From Filomicrobium sp. (GTDB lineage Bacteria; Pseudomonadota; Alphaproteobacteria; Rhizobiales; Hyphomicrobiaceae), in the NCBI GenBank assembly GCA_029287535.1, contig JARFQY010000149.1, positions 1 to 37,385 on the forward strand: a DNA stretch of 37,385 nucleotides. The letters run 5' to 3'. The notes under the pieces were generated by a model. It had not been told where the DNA came from and searched no databases. It was given only the letters and a program-made list of their open reading frames with translations. Of the stretch, positions 26,088 through 34,800 are shown in pieces. Position 1 is the stretch's first letter. Every line of letters begins with the position of its first letter. The position numbers were made by a program, and so were the translations under genes.

Positions 26088-27845
26088 CTAGAAGCCGAAG
26101 GCTTGCTTGAACAGATCTGAGATGGGGTCGTTGTATTGCGGCCTAACGATCCGGCGGGGCCGAACCGGCGCCAGGTGATCTCGGCCCCTTTGAATCTCGT
26201 TCCAGCGACCAGCAAGCGCCAGACGGATGCGTTTCTCGTGGCCGTAGATGTCGCGGTAGGCTTGAACGTTGCCATCCGCATCGGCAACCGCCGTGAAGTA
26301 GGTGACGTGCACCGGCACCTTGTTTTCGAGCTTAACGTTGTTGTTCTCGGGCCCGCGGTCGACGGTGTTGTTCACCTGATCCATGGTCCAGCCCCGGTCG
26401 TGTTGAAGCACGGCCTTGGCCAGCCTCAGCGGATTTCTAATGCGCATGCAACCGTGCGAGAACGTGCGCTGGTTTTGCTTGAAGAGGTGCTTTTCCGGAG
26501 TGTCGTGCATGTACACCTGGTGCTTGTTTGGGAACATGAACTTCACCTTCCCGAGCACGTTGCCACCACCCGGTGGCTGGTAGACATGGAAGTTTCGAAT
26601 GTCCGCCCGGCTCCAGTCGATGGAGTCGGGATGGACCGGACGGCCCCGGTACTGGAGGCGCAGGTTGTGTCGCCGCAAGACCTGTCCACCGCGCGCCAGA
26701 CCGGGCAGGATCTCATTGACCTTGATGGAGTTGGGAACGCCCCAGAACGGGTGGAACACCACCGTCTCCATTACGTCCGAGAACACGGGGGTTTGTTTAT
26801 TGATCTTGCCGACAATCATGCGCTCGTCGTGAACTTCGCGGCCGTCTTTCATGACCCGAACCCGGTATTCGGGGATGTTCGCGGTCACGTAGAAATCGCC
26901 GAGGTCCCGCGGCATCCAGCGCCATTGTTCCATGTTCGCAAGCAGCATTTGCTCCGACACGGACGCTTCTTCGACACCGCCAAACAGAGAGCGTGTCTTA
27001 CGGCCGACAATACCGTCGACGTAAAGCCCATTCTCCCGTTGAAACGCCCTGACTGCTTCGTTGAGGTTGGCGTCGAACAACTCAGGGTCGGATTCCGCAC
27101 CATCGCGACCTGGCGCGACGGGGGCATCAAGAAGATGTCTGAGAATGGCAACGTCCGGGTGACGCTTGCCAAGGCTGAGCTGCGGACCATAGGCCGGCAG
27201 GTGCAGCTTCCGAACGCCGTTCTCTTCGCTAACGCCGCGTTGCTTCAGGAGTGCCTGGCGCAAGGCCAGGAACTGCGGATGCTGCGGATTGAGCTCGCGC
27301 AAATAAGCCGCCGCATCTTCCGCATTGGCAATCTCGTTCAGCACGACGGAAGGCGGCAGCAACTGTGGCTTACGGTCGATATAGGTGGTGAGCTGCTTGG
27401 TGGGCTCGATGATCCGTCCGCCACGCGCGTGATTTGCGTATTTCAGGACTTCCAGGGACAAGGCGATTTCCGCCGCTGCCAGGTCCTGCCGGGAGGGACT
27501 ACTTGTGAGGTTCGTTTGTCTGAGCCGGAATGCCGAAGCCTTCAGGCCCCAATCATCGGCGCGTCTGATTTCGTCCATCGTGGACTTGGCTTTGAGCGTG
27601 AGCTTGTCGCGCGCAATCCAGATCGGACGGCTTTCGCGGCCGGCATAGAAGCTGGTCAGCGCTGCCAGTCGTTCCTTATCGGCGTTTGCCGCGGGTCCAC
27701 TGCGCTCCTCAACAAGGCGGCGAGCCTCAATGCCCACGGCCTCTTCCGGCGTAATCAGCCGTTCCGGCGCGTCAGGTTCGATCGCAGATGCATGTCCGAA
27801 GGGTAAGATCACGGCAAAACCGAGACCGACGAGAATTCCGCGCAT
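26088..27845 (-). CDS. L,D-transpeptidase (YcbB/LdtD-like) with peptidoglycan-binding domain
   Basis: 585 residues from ATG 27845, which has GGAGG six bases upstream; the frame extends back to 28013 without support. A signal peptide (MRGILVGLGFAVILPFGHASA) is followed by a helical scaffold domain. A peptidoglycan-binding domain (FDANLNEAVRAFQRENGLYVDGIVGRKT) lies near residues 260-290, and the YkuD catalytic domain follows. The active site motif SHGCMRI holds Cys466, with an upstream HDTPEKHLF. Such enzymes make 3-3 cross-links in peptidoglycan or attach lipoproteins; domain order is that of LdtD. It stands upstream of the DUF882 peptidase, as ycbB and ycbK do in E. coli. Confidence 0.93.
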   Translation of the reverse strand: MRGILVGLGFAVILPFGHASAIEPDAPERLITPEEAVGIEARRLVEERSGPAANADKERLAALTSFYAGRESRPIWIARDKLTLKAKSTMDEIRRADDWGLKASAFRLRQTNLTSSPSRQDLAAAEIALSLEVLKYANHARGGRIIEPTKQLTTYIDRKPQLLPPSVVLNEIANAEDAAAYLRELNPQHPQFLALRQALLKQRGVSEENGVRKLHLPAYGPQLSLGKRHPDVAILRHLLDAPVAPGRDGAESDPELFDANLNEAVRAFQRENGLYVDGIVGRKTRSLFGGVEEASVSEQMLLANMEQWRWMPRDLGDFYVTANIPEYRVRVMKDGREVHDERMIVGKINKQTPVFSDVMETVVFHPFWGVPNSIKVNEILPGLARGGQVLRRHNLRLQYRGRPVHPDSIDWSRADIRNFHVYQPPGGGNVLGKVKFMFPNKHQVYMHDTPEKHLFKQNQRTFSHGCMRIRNPLRLAKAVLQHDRGWTMDQVNNTVDRGPENNNVKLENKVPVHVTYFTAVADADGNVQAYRDIYGHEKRIRLALAGRWNEIQRGRDHLAPVRPRRIVRPQYNDPISDLFKQAFGF

Positions 27846-27971
27846 GGCCACCTCCAAGAATCGCCAGCGTAAATTAGTGAAGCGCGCCACTGTTTGAAAG
27901 GCGCGCGCCTCACCAGACAACGCAAGAAGCTCCTTGTTCTGCATGGGTGTGGCGAAAATACATACAGCGGA

Positions 27972-28095
27972 GCCGGTTTTCCCGATTGTGATGGGAGAAA
28001 ACCGGCGAAACACCTACCACAAGATGCCAGAAGAACCCGGCGTCGGGACGCCAGGTTCTTCCGGGGGACCGAAGGAGAAGGGCTTCCTCCGGCCG
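27972..28095. repeat. Cluster of three hairpins between L,D-transpeptidase and NtrC-type regulator
   Basis: Hairpin one: GCCGGTTTT (27972-27980) with AAAACCGGC (27998-28006), plus CCC/GGG inside. Hairpin two: GAAGAACC and GGCGTC-side arms at 28030-28043 pair with 28048-28061, thirteen pairs with a single C-A mismatch and a four-base loop. Hairpin three: CCGAAGGA (28069-28076) with TCCTCCGG (28085-28092), one mismatch. They lie downstream of the regulator stop and upstream of the transpeptidase in the minus direction. No T-tract follows any stem. Confidence 0.6.
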
Positions 28096-28111
28096 GGGGG
28101 ACCTGCGGTGT

Positions 28112-29605
28112 TTAGTGAGGGCGCGGCTCGAGGCCGTACTCCTGCATTTTTCGGTAGAGCGTCGAGCGGCCGATCTTCAGGCGGCGCGCCACTTCGGTCA
28201 TGTGTCCGCGGTAGCGGCCCAGCGCCAAGCGGATCATGTCGGCTTCGATCTCATCGAGCGGCCGGATGTCGCCCTCGCCGTCAATCGCGGGAATGCCAAG
28301 CGAACCGGATTTTACTTCGACCGTACGCGGAACCGTGGCTTCAGCGCCGAGCAAGGCGGGGCCGGTGTAGGCTGGCTGCTTTTGTACGTTGGCCGGTGCG
28401 ACCGGCAGCTCGGCCTCGAAACCTTCGACATGCGCAGCAATTTGAGGGAACTCGTTGACGGTGAGTTCGGGACCATCGGCCAGAACGACGGCACGGAACA
28501 CGGCGTTTTCGAGTTGCCGGACGTTTCCAGGCCAGGAATAGGCCATCAGCATCCGCGAGGCGTCTTGTGACATGCTCACCACCCGCTTGCCCTCTTCAGC
28601 TGCGAACCGGGCCAGGAAGTGCTTGGCCAGATCAGGGACGTCTTCGATGCGATCGCGCAGCGGCGGGACCCAGATCGGAAACACGTTGAGGCGGTAGTAG
28701 AGGTCTTCGCGGAACTTGCCTTCTTTGACGAGCGAGATCATGTCGCGGTTCGTCGCCGAGATCAGGCGGAAGTCGACCTTCGTCGGCTTTTTTGAGCCGA
28801 CGGGGTCGACTTCGCCTTCTTGCAGTGCCCGCAAGAGTTTGACTTGGACATCGAGCGGAAGCTCACCGATTTCGTCCAGGAATAGGGTTCCGCCGTCGGC
28901 CTCTTGGAACTTGCCGATGCGTTTATCAACGGCGCCGGTAAATGATCCCTTCTCGTGACCGAACAGGATCGACTCGACGAGGTTTTCTGGAATGGCACCG
29001 CAGTTGACGGTAACGAACGGCCGGCCGGCACGCTCTGACTCGCCTTGAATGGCGCGCGCGATGAGCTCCTTGCCGACGCCGGATTCACCTTCGATGAGAA
29101 CCGGGATGTTTGACGATGCGGTGCGCCGGCCAAGTTCGACGACGCGATGCATGGCGGTACCGCGCAAGATCAGGTCATCGAAGTTTAGCTTGCCTTGGGC
29201 TTGCTTCTTGATGCGCTTGATTTCACCGGAGAGCTCTTCAATACGAAGTGCGCTCTTGATCGTGATTTCCAGCCGTTCCGGGCTGACCGGCTTAATGACG
29301 AAGTCGGTGGCACCTTCGCGCATCGCGCCGATGGCCGAGTCGACCGAGCCGTGCGCCGTCTGCACGATGACAGGTGGGGCATCACTCATTTCTTTGAGTT
29401 TGGAAAGAACTTCCATCCCGCTGACGCCCGGCATGACAAGGTCAAGCAGAACGAGTGAAATCGACGGGCCGTCGCTTTGCAGAATGCTCAGGGCCTGCTC
29501 GCCCGAACCAGCGGATTTCGTTTCATAGCCGAACCGCTTGATCACCTCTTCGAGGATGCGGCGCTGGGCAGGATCATCATCAACAATAAGAACGCGTTGG
29601 GCCAT
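28112..29605 (-). CDS. NtrC-family sigma-54-dependent response regulator
   Basis: 497 residues from ATG 29605, the usual start for a receiver domain (MAQRVLIVDDD). The receiver has Asp10/Asp11, phospho-acceptor Asp55 (LVLLDLVMPG) and Lys105. The AAA+ domain has Walker A GESGVGKE at 173-180, the sigma-54 contact loop GSFTGA at 220-225 (Ser for the common Ala) and Walker B LFLDEIGEL at 241-249. It ends with a Fis-type helix-turn-helix (MTEVARRLKIGRSTLYRKMQEYGL). An Ala/Pro/Val-rich linker of about 60 residues separates the AAA+ and DNA-binding domains. When phosphorylated it should open sigma-54 promoters. No sensor kinase lies next to it, so its partner and targets are unknown. Confidence 0.95.
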   Translation of the reverse strand: MAQRVLIVDDDPAQRRILEEVIKRFGYETKSAGSGEQALSILQSDGPSISLVLLDLVMPGVSGMEVLSKLKEMSDAPPVIVQTAHGSVDSAIGAMREGATDFVIKPVSPERLEITIKSALRIEELSGEIKRIKKQAQGKLNFDDLILRGTAMHRVVELGRRTASSNIPVLIEGESGVGKELIARAIQGESERAGRPFVTVNCGAIPENLVESILFGHEKGSFTGAVDKRIGKFQEADGGTLFLDEIGELPLDVQVKLLRALQEGEVDPVGSKKPTKVDFRLISATNRDMISLVKEGKFREDLYYRLNVFPIWVPPLRDRIEDVPDLAKHFLARFAAEEGKRVVSMSQDASRMLMAYSWPGNVRQLENAVFRAVVLADGPELTVNEFPQIAAHVEGFEAELPVAPANVQKQPAYTGPALLGAEATVPRTVEVKSGSLGIPAIDGEGDIRPLDEIEADMIRLALGRYRGHMTEVARRLKIGRSTLYRKMQEYGLEPRPH

Positions 29606-29886
29606 TGGGGGGCACTCGTACTCAGACTCGAAACGGACACATGCTGACAAAACGGAAACAATTATGCTTAACGAAGCATCACGTCCCGGTCTGGGACCGG
29701 ACATCCGTTGCACAGCAACTCAACTCGGGACAAAGAGTGCCCGACAAGGGTAAACAACTCGTTCCCAACAGACCCAGCGTGAGGACATTTGGCCCAATAC
29801 GGCACTTGATGTCTGGCTCAAGCAACTGCACATAGGGTCGAAGCCATTTTCCCGGCAAGTTGATCCCACCGCCAACGGAGCTTTCG

Positions 29887-31755
29887 ATGACGCAAACTGA
29901 GCGTGCGCTTTCCTCGTTTCGGCTTTCCAAATTGCTAGCGCCCGCTGATGTGGCGGAGACCGCATCCCAGAACTTGGGCGATCTGCCCGAATGGAACTTG
30001 GCGGACCTCTACCCGGCGCCGGATTCCGCGGAGGTCAAACGCGATCTCGAAGAGGGAGCCGCCGAAGCCAAGCGTTTGAAGGAAACCTATCAGGGCAAGC
30101 TGTCGGAAGCAGCCAAGGACGGCGCCGAGCTGGCGAGGGCCGTCAAGGCATATGAAGCTCTCGCGGATCGGGTTGGACGCCTTGGCTCCTATGCCGGCCT
30201 TCTTTATGCCGCCAATCAAGCCGACCCCGAGCGGGCCAAGTTCTACGGCGACGTCAACGAGAAGCTGACGGCCATGTGGACGGACCTTCTGTTCCTGGAA
30301 CTTGAGCTGAACCAGATCGATGAAGCCGTTCTCGAAGCTGCCCTCGAACATCCTGAATTGAGCCGCTACAGACCGTGGTTTGAGGATCTACGCAAAGAGA
30401 AGCCCTACCAGCTGTCCGAGGAGATCGAGCGGCTCTTCACAGAGAAGTCGCAGACCGGCGCCGGCGCTCTCAATCGACTCTTCAACGAGACCATGTCGTC
30501 ATTGAAGTTCGAGGTTGCGGGACATGCTGAACCGCTTGGCCTGGAAGCCACCCTCAATTTGATGTCCGAGCAGGACGGCAAGAAGCGTCAGGCCGGTGCG
30601 GAAGCGCTGGCCAAGGTGTTCAAGGATAACCTGCGGCTGTTCACGCTGATCACCAACACGCTCGCCAAGGACAAGGAGATCTCCGACCGCTGGCGTGGCT
30701 TCAAGGACGTCGCCGATAGCCGCCATCTGGCCAACCGCGTGGAAGCCCCCGTCGTTGATGCCCTCGTAAAGTCTGTCCACGCCGCGTACCCGCGCCTGTC
30801 GCATCGCTACTACAAGCTAAAGGCGAAGTGGCTCGGCATGGATAAACTCGCCCATTGGGACCGCAATGCGCCACTGCCTGAGAAGCCGGAGCGCATTATC
30901 GAGTGGCCCCAGGCTCGCGAGATGGTGCTGTCGGCCTATGGCGGCTTCGCGCCTGAAATGGCCGGCATTGCCGAGAAGTTCTTCGACAACCGCTGGATTG
31001 ATGCCGGCGTCCGGCCCGGTAAGTCGCCCGGCGCCTTTTCGGCCGCCACGGTGCCTTCAGCGCACCCCTATGTGCTGATGAATTATCTCGGCAAGCCGCG
31101 TGACGTCATGACGTTGGCTCATGAGCTCGGCCACGGTGTTCACCAGTGGCTCGCCCGCGACCAGGGCGCACTGCTCGCCCCCACCCCGCTCACATTGGCG
31201 GAGACGGCCAGCGTTTTTGGCGAAATGCTGACCTTCCGCAAGCTGCTCGCCGAGACCACGGACGCCAGGGAAAAGAAGGCACTCTTGGCCGGCAAAACCG
31301 AGGACATGCTCAACACCGTGGTCCGTCAGATTGCGTTCTACACCTTTGAGCGCAAGGTCCATGAGGCCCGCCGGCAGGGCGAGCTGACCTCAGATCAGCT
31401 GAACGAGATGTGGCTTGAGGTGCAGGTCGAAAGCCTCGGGCCGGCGATTGAATTCCATGATGGCTACGAGGTCTTCTGGACCTATATCCCGCACTTCATC
31501 CACTCACCGTTCTACGTCTACGCCTATGCGTTTGGCGACTGTCTGGTGAATTCGCTGTATGGCCTTTATCAGGAGGCCCATCCCGGCTTTGTTGAAAAGT
31601 ATTTCGACATGCTGAAGGCCGGTGGCTCCAAGCACCATTCCGAGATGCTCGCCCCGTTCGGCCTCGACGCCCGCGATCCCGAATTCTGGAACAAAGGCCT
31701 CAGGGTCATCGAAGGCATGATCGACGAGCTGGAGGGCATGGAAAAGACGGCTTAG
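29887..31755 (+). CDS. pepF: M3 family oligoendopeptidase F
   Basis: 622 residues, the usual size. This cytoplasmic zinc metallopeptidase cuts short peptides and is thought to take part in peptide recycling or signal peptide degradation. The HExxH motif HELGH is at residues 412-416 (LAHELGHGVHQWLARDQG), and a downstream ETASVFGEMLTF supplies the third zinc ligand. The N-terminal part (WNLADLYP, then helical) is the PepF N-terminal domain, and the C-terminal YVYAYAFGDCLVNSLYGLYQ is conserved in the family. ATG 29887 is preceded by CGGAG; the frame opens upstream at 29860. It is divergent from the NtrC-type regulator. Confidence 0.95.
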   Translation: MTQTERALSSFRLSKLLAPADVAETASQNLGDLPEWNLADLYPAPDSAEVKRDLEEGAAEAKRLKETYQGKLSEAAKDGAELARAVKAYEALADRVGRLGSYAGLLYAANQADPERAKFYGDVNEKLTAMWTDLLFLELELNQIDEAVLEAALEHPELSRYRPWFEDLRKEKPYQLSEEIERLFTEKSQTGAGALNRLFNETMSSLKFEVAGHAEPLGLEATLNLMSEQDGKKRQAGAEALAKVFKDNLRLFTLITNTLAKDKEISDRWRGFKDVADSRHLANRVEAPVVDALVKSVHAAYPRLSHRYYKLKAKWLGMDKLAHWDRNAPLPEKPERIIEWPQAREMVLSAYGGFAPEMAGIAEKFFDNRWIDAGVRPGKSPGAFSAATVPSAHPYVLMNYLGKPRDVMTLAHELGHGVHQWLARDQGALLAPTPLTLAETASVFGEMLTFRKLLAETTDAREKKALLAGKTEDMLNTVVRQIAFYTFERKVHEARRQGELTSDQLNEMWLEVQVESLGPAIEFHDGYEVFWTYIPHFIHSPFYVYAYAFGDCLVNSLYGLYQEAHPGFVEKYFDMLKAGGSKHHSEMLAPFGLDARDPEFWNKGLRVIEGMIDELEGMEKTA

Positions 31756-31772
31756 GGCACACCCTCATGCCG

Positions 31773-31796
31773 CCATCCGGTGAGAAAACCGGATGG
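31773..31796. terminator. Hairpin between convergent pepF and gapR
   Basis: CCATCCGGT at 31773-31781 and ACCGGATGG at 31788-31796 form a perfect 9-bp stem with a GAGAAA loop, 17 bp after the pepF stop. No T-run follows, so it may be a 3'-end stabiliser or a factor-assisted terminator rather than a classic one. Confidence 0.6.
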
Positions 31797-31838
31797 ATTC
31801 ATGGGGCCGTCGATAAGCCGAGGGCTCCGCCGTCGTGT

Positions 31839-32135
31839 CTATTCCGCCGCTTCGACGAAACTTCCGGCTGCGTCGTCGTCCACGAGCTCGCTAAGCATGC
31901 CGAGCGCGTGCAGGTAGACTTCAAGAACGCCTTCTTCTTCCTGGCGTTCGACGGCTGTTTTCTTGCGCAATTGGAGTATCTTACGCATCGCCTTAACGTC
32001 GAAGCCGACGCCTTTGGCTTCCGCGAACTTGTCCCGGATGTCCGCAGCGATTGCTTTCTTTTCTTCTTCAAGCCGTTCGATTTGCTCGACGAACTGCCGC
32101 AGCTGCGCCTGGGCTGAAGCCTGCAGAGTGCTCAT
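31839..32135 (-). CDS. gapR: GapR/DUF2312 family DNA-binding protein
   Basis: 98 residues. GapR is an essential nucleoid protein in Caulobacter that binds overtwisted AT-rich DNA and stimulates topoisomerases during replication. The family signature is clear: a coiled-coil N-terminus (QLRQFVEQIERLEEEKKAIAADIRDKFAEAKGVGFDVKAMRKILQLRKK) and then RQEEEGVLEVYLHALGML. GxGFDVK-x-M/L-RKI-x2-LRK is the DNA-contacting region. ATG 32135 has CGGAGG about six bases upstream; the open frame goes on to 32231, but that part reads through the hairpin at 32194. The DUF1244 gene lies upstream on the same strand, 268 bp away. Duplicate GapR paralogues exist in the order, so this may not be the sole copy. Confidence 0.92.
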   Translation of the reverse strand: MSTLQASAQAQLRQFVEQIERLEEEKKAIAADIRDKFAEAKGVGFDVKAMRKILQLRKKTAVERQEEEGVLEVYLHALGMLSELVDDDAAGSFVEAAE

Positions 32136-32193
32136 GGCCGCCTCCGCTCCACTGAATGGTTTCAACGATGTCCGGGAACGCGAGACGATGGAC

Positions 32194-32228
32194 TTGGCCG
32201 GACCGCTCGGTATCGACGGTCCGGCCAA
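32194..32228. repeat. Perfect 12-bp hairpin upstream of gapR
   Basis: TTGGCCGGACCG at 32194-32205 and CGGTCCGGCCAA at 32217-32228 are perfect complements around an 11-nt loop. The near arm is about 58 bp before the gapR ATG. No T-run follows in either direction. It may be a regulatory hairpin in the gapR leader or an operator. Confidence 0.7.
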
Positions 32229-32403
32229 CACGCCGGAAGAATTTTGCCCTCTCTCCAGCGCATGGTGGCGGGAAGCTAGCTGCTACAAGGCGGACCTTCA
32301 AGCCGCCGTTTTGGTTCATCCAGATTTTTATTTTTGCCCACAAGCCAACAACGGTGTTGCGCGTTGCTTTGCAGTTGTGGCAGCCGGCAAAATGCTGTGC
32401 GGG

Positions 32404-32727
32404 CTAGTGGTCCTTGGGCCTGTTTTCCTCAAAACTGGAAAGCTGGTCGGCGCTGGCTTCTGTCTGGTGTTTCTCACGCCACTCAGCATAAGGCTCACCG
32501 TAAATGATCTCTCGCGACTGGTCCTTGCTGAGGTTCAGGCCCTTTTCCTCGGCCGCCTCGCGGTACCAGTTGGAAAGGCAGTTCCGGCAGAACCCGGAAA
32601 GGTTCATCAGGTCGATGTTTTGAACATCCGTGCGATTGCGCAAATGCTCGAGCAGGCGGCGAAACGCAGCCGCTTCGAGTTCGGTACGCGTCGCCGCATC
32701 GATTTCGGACAGAGTGTTGTCGTTCAT
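32404..32727 (-). CDS. DUF1244 family protein
   Basis: 107 residues, matching the compact helical DUF1244 family found mainly in alpha- and gammaproteobacteria. The conserved core is AFRRLLEHLRNRTDVQNIDLMNLSGFCRNCLSNWYREAAEEKG at about residues 21-63, with the CxxC pair in GFCRNCLSNWY, and then REIIYGEPYAEWREKHQ. The two cysteines could bind a metal. Function is not known. GGAG lies eight bases before ATG 32727. In Hyphomicrobiales it commonly occurs near the DUF2312 and pyk genes, as here. Confidence 0.9.
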   Translation of the reverse strand: MNDNTLSEIDAATRTELEAAAFRRLLEHLRNRTDVQNIDLMNLSGFCRNCLSNWYREAAEEKGLNLSKDQSREIIYGEPYAEWREKHQTEASADQLSSFEENRPKDH

Positions 32728-32931
32728 GCGAGGCCTCCAGGCGGACTTGTTTGCTTATTGTTGGCCCGGCGCCGGCATCCTAGGCGCCGCCGCCAGCTCG
32801 ATAAGTACATAGGTGCACAGACGTAGTCAGGCTAGTGCCATGGCCTGCTGAGTATCTACAACGGCTTGACGTGCCTAAATATTCGACGCAGATCAGTATT
32901 GAAACACTTCCGACCAAAGTACGAGGCGTGA

Positions 32932-34224
32932 ATGAGCACGGCATTCGGTGACGCACAAGCAAAGCTGCTTGAGTTATTTGAGGCGGCCGTGTCGGCCGCA
33001 CACCCCGCGACCTGCGTGCCGCCGAATCTGCCCGAGGTTCCCCCTGGGGGGCGCATTATCGTCGTAGGAGCCGGCAAGGCTGCCGCGGCCATGGCGCAGG
33101 CCGCCGAGAAGCATTACATCGAGAAAGGTCAGGGCGGCAGTATTTCGGGCTTCGTTACGACGCGCCACGGCTTCGGGCTCCCCACCGAGCTGATTGAGGT
33201 GGTGGAAGCCGGCCATCCCGTCCCTGATGAAAACTCCATCACCAGCGCCCGTCGCGCACTGGAGCTGGCGGCTTCCGCCGGCCCGGATGATACCGTTTTA
33301 TGCTTGCTGTCGGGCGGCGCCTCGGCACTCTGGGCCGCTCCGGTGGATGGCGTCACGTTCGACATGAAGCAGGCACTGACCCGTCATCTGTTGAAGTCGG
33401 GAGCCCGAATTTCCGAGATCAACTGCGTCCGCAAGCACCTCTCACGGATCAAAGGCGGCAGGCTGGCGGCCGCGGCAAGCGGCAAGCAGCTGGTGACGCT
33501 TGCGATTTCGGACGTACCCCACGATTCACCCGACGCCATCGGGTCCGGTCCGACCGTAGGCGATCCCACAACGCTGGCGGATGCACGCGGAATTCTTGAG
33601 CTCTACAAGATCACGCCTCCAGCTGAGATTGCCAAAGCGCTGCAGGAACCGGCCAACGAAACTCCGCCCCCTGGCAGCGGTGCGCTTTCGCGCTCGCACT
33701 ATCAGCTGGCGGCCCGACCGATGGCCTCCCTGGAGACCGCCGCCAAGATTGCCGCCGCCGCCGGATACCGTGTCGACATACTTGGCGATTCGCTGGAAGG
33801 CGAAGCTCGCGATGTCGCCGCCTTCCATGCGGCGATGGCCAGGAACGCGATGCAGCGTGGCGACCGCGTGGCCTTGATGTCAGGCGGAGAACTCACCGTG
33901 ACCGTCCGCGGCAATGGTTCTGGAGGCCCCAACCAGGAATATGCCCTGGGGCTCGCCATCGCACTTGATGGAGCCGATGGGATTTATGGTATTGCATGCG
34001 ATACGGATGGCACCGATGGTGGTGTTGGCAAAGCGGACGATCCGGCTGGCGCCGTGGTCCTTCCAGACTCGGTGAAGCGCGCGCGCGATATTGGTGTGGA
34101 CGCCGTCACGTTTCTGCAGAACAATGATTCTACAGGTTTCTTTCGTGAACTCGGTGATTTGGTGATGCCGGGTCCCACCCAAACGAACGTAAACGACTTT
34201 CGCGTGATCCTGGTCGATCCCTGA
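32932..34224 (+). CDS. Glycerate 2-kinase (MOFRL/DUF4147 type)
   Basis: 430 residues. It phosphorylates D-glycerate to 2-phosphoglycerate using ATP. The N-terminal DUF4147 domain shows RIIVVGAGKAAAAMAQAAE, ALWAAPVDGVTFDMKQALTRHLLKSGA and INCVRKHLSRIKGGRLAAAA. The C-terminal MOFRL domain shows VALMSGGELTVTVRGNGSGGPNQEYALGLAIAL and then ACDTDGTDGGVGKADDPAGA. These are the family's ATP- and substrate-binding stretches. The product is two steps (enolase, pyruvate kinase) from pyruvate, and pyruvate kinase is encoded two genes on. It is divergent from the DUF1244 gene. Names used for this type include ttuD and gck; I leave the symbol empty as the pathway is not shown. Confidence 0.92.
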   Translation: MSTAFGDAQAKLLELFEAAVSAAHPATCVPPNLPEVPPGGRIIVVGAGKAAAAMAQAAEKHYIEKGQGGSISGFVTTRHGFGLPTELIEVVEAGHPVPDENSITSARRALELAASAGPDDTVLCLLSGGASALWAAPVDGVTFDMKQALTRHLLKSGARISEINCVRKHLSRIKGGRLAAAASGKQLVTLAISDVPHDSPDAIGSGPTVGDPTTLADARGILELYKITPPAEIAKALQEPANETPPPGSGALSRSHYQLAARPMASLETAAKIAAAAGYRVDILGDSLEGEARDVAAFHAAMARNAMQRGDRVALMSGGELTVTVRGNGSGGPNQEYALGLAIALDGADGIYGIACDTDGTDGGVGKADDPAGAVVLPDSVKRARDIGVDAVTFLQNNDSTGFFRELGDLVMPGPTQTNVNDFRVILVDP

Positions 34225-34299
34225 AGCGCGATCCGCCACCGCCATTGGTTTGTCGAGCACGCTGGAAGCCGGCTCACCGGAGTTTCGCGGACTATTAGG

Positions 34300-34800
34300 A
34301 TGTGTTCATTGGACCGCTTCAAAAAGCAGACGACGAAGACCGGTCGAAAGGCATCGCTTCTGGCGACACGCCTCTTCGCGTTGATAGCATTCGCGAGTAT
34401 TGGAACGTTTGCGGTTGCTCCTGCGGTTCGCGCCGATTTGAAACTCTGCAACGATACCGCCAGCCGTATTGGCGTCGCCATTGGTTATCATGACACGGCC
34501 GGGGAGCCCGCATCCGAGGGCTGGTGGACGATTGCATCCCAGACCTGTGAAGTGCTGCTGCGTGGTGGTATACCAAGTCGGCTGATCTATGTCCGGGCGG
34601 TGGATTATGATCAGGGCGGCGGCTGGACCGGCGGCACGAAGCTGTGCACGCAGAAAGGCCGATTTGCTATTCGTGGCATCCACGATTGCGCAACGCACGG
34701 ATACCAGAGCGAGGGCTTTATGGAAGTTGATACCGGCGGGTCCAAGCAGTGGACAATCCGTTTGGCAGATCCCGAAAAACAAGGGGACGGAGGATCATGA
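34300..34800 (+). CDS. DUF1036 family secreted or membrane-anchored protein
   Basis: 166 residues. A basic N-terminus (DRFKKQTTKTGRK) is followed by a hydrophobic segment (LFALIAFASIGTFAVAPAV) at about residues 24-45, a signal peptide or anchor. The DUF1036 core follows: LKLCNDTASRIGVAIGYHDTAGEPASEGWWTIASQTCEVLL, RLIYVRAVDY and GYQSEGFMEVDTG. Four cysteines in the core could form disulfides, fitting a periplasmic location. The function is unknown. Its stop codon overlaps the pyk start as ATGA (34797-34800), so the two are translationally coupled. Start choice: ATG 34300 with AGG directly before it is weak; nearby alternatives exist. Confidence 0.88.
   Translation: MCSLDRFKKQTTKTGRKASLLATRLFALIAFASIGTFAVAPAVRADLKLCNDTASRIGVAIGYHDTAGEPASEGWWTIASQTCEVLLRGGIPSRLIYVRAVDYDQGGGWTGGTKLCTQKGRFAIRGIHDCATHGYQSEGFMEVDTGGSKQWTIRLADPEKQGDGGS

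Noticed and set aside
26136-27806. A 556-codon open frame on the plus strand opposite the L,D-transpeptidase
   Set aside because: It is an antisense shadow caused by high GC codon use; it has no recognisable domain, and the minus strand has intact YkuD motifs.
29714-29886. Possible sigma-54 promoter before pepF (GGCTCAAGCAACTGC)
   Set aside because: GG-to-GC spacing is one base too long and the flanking bases do not fit the consensus.
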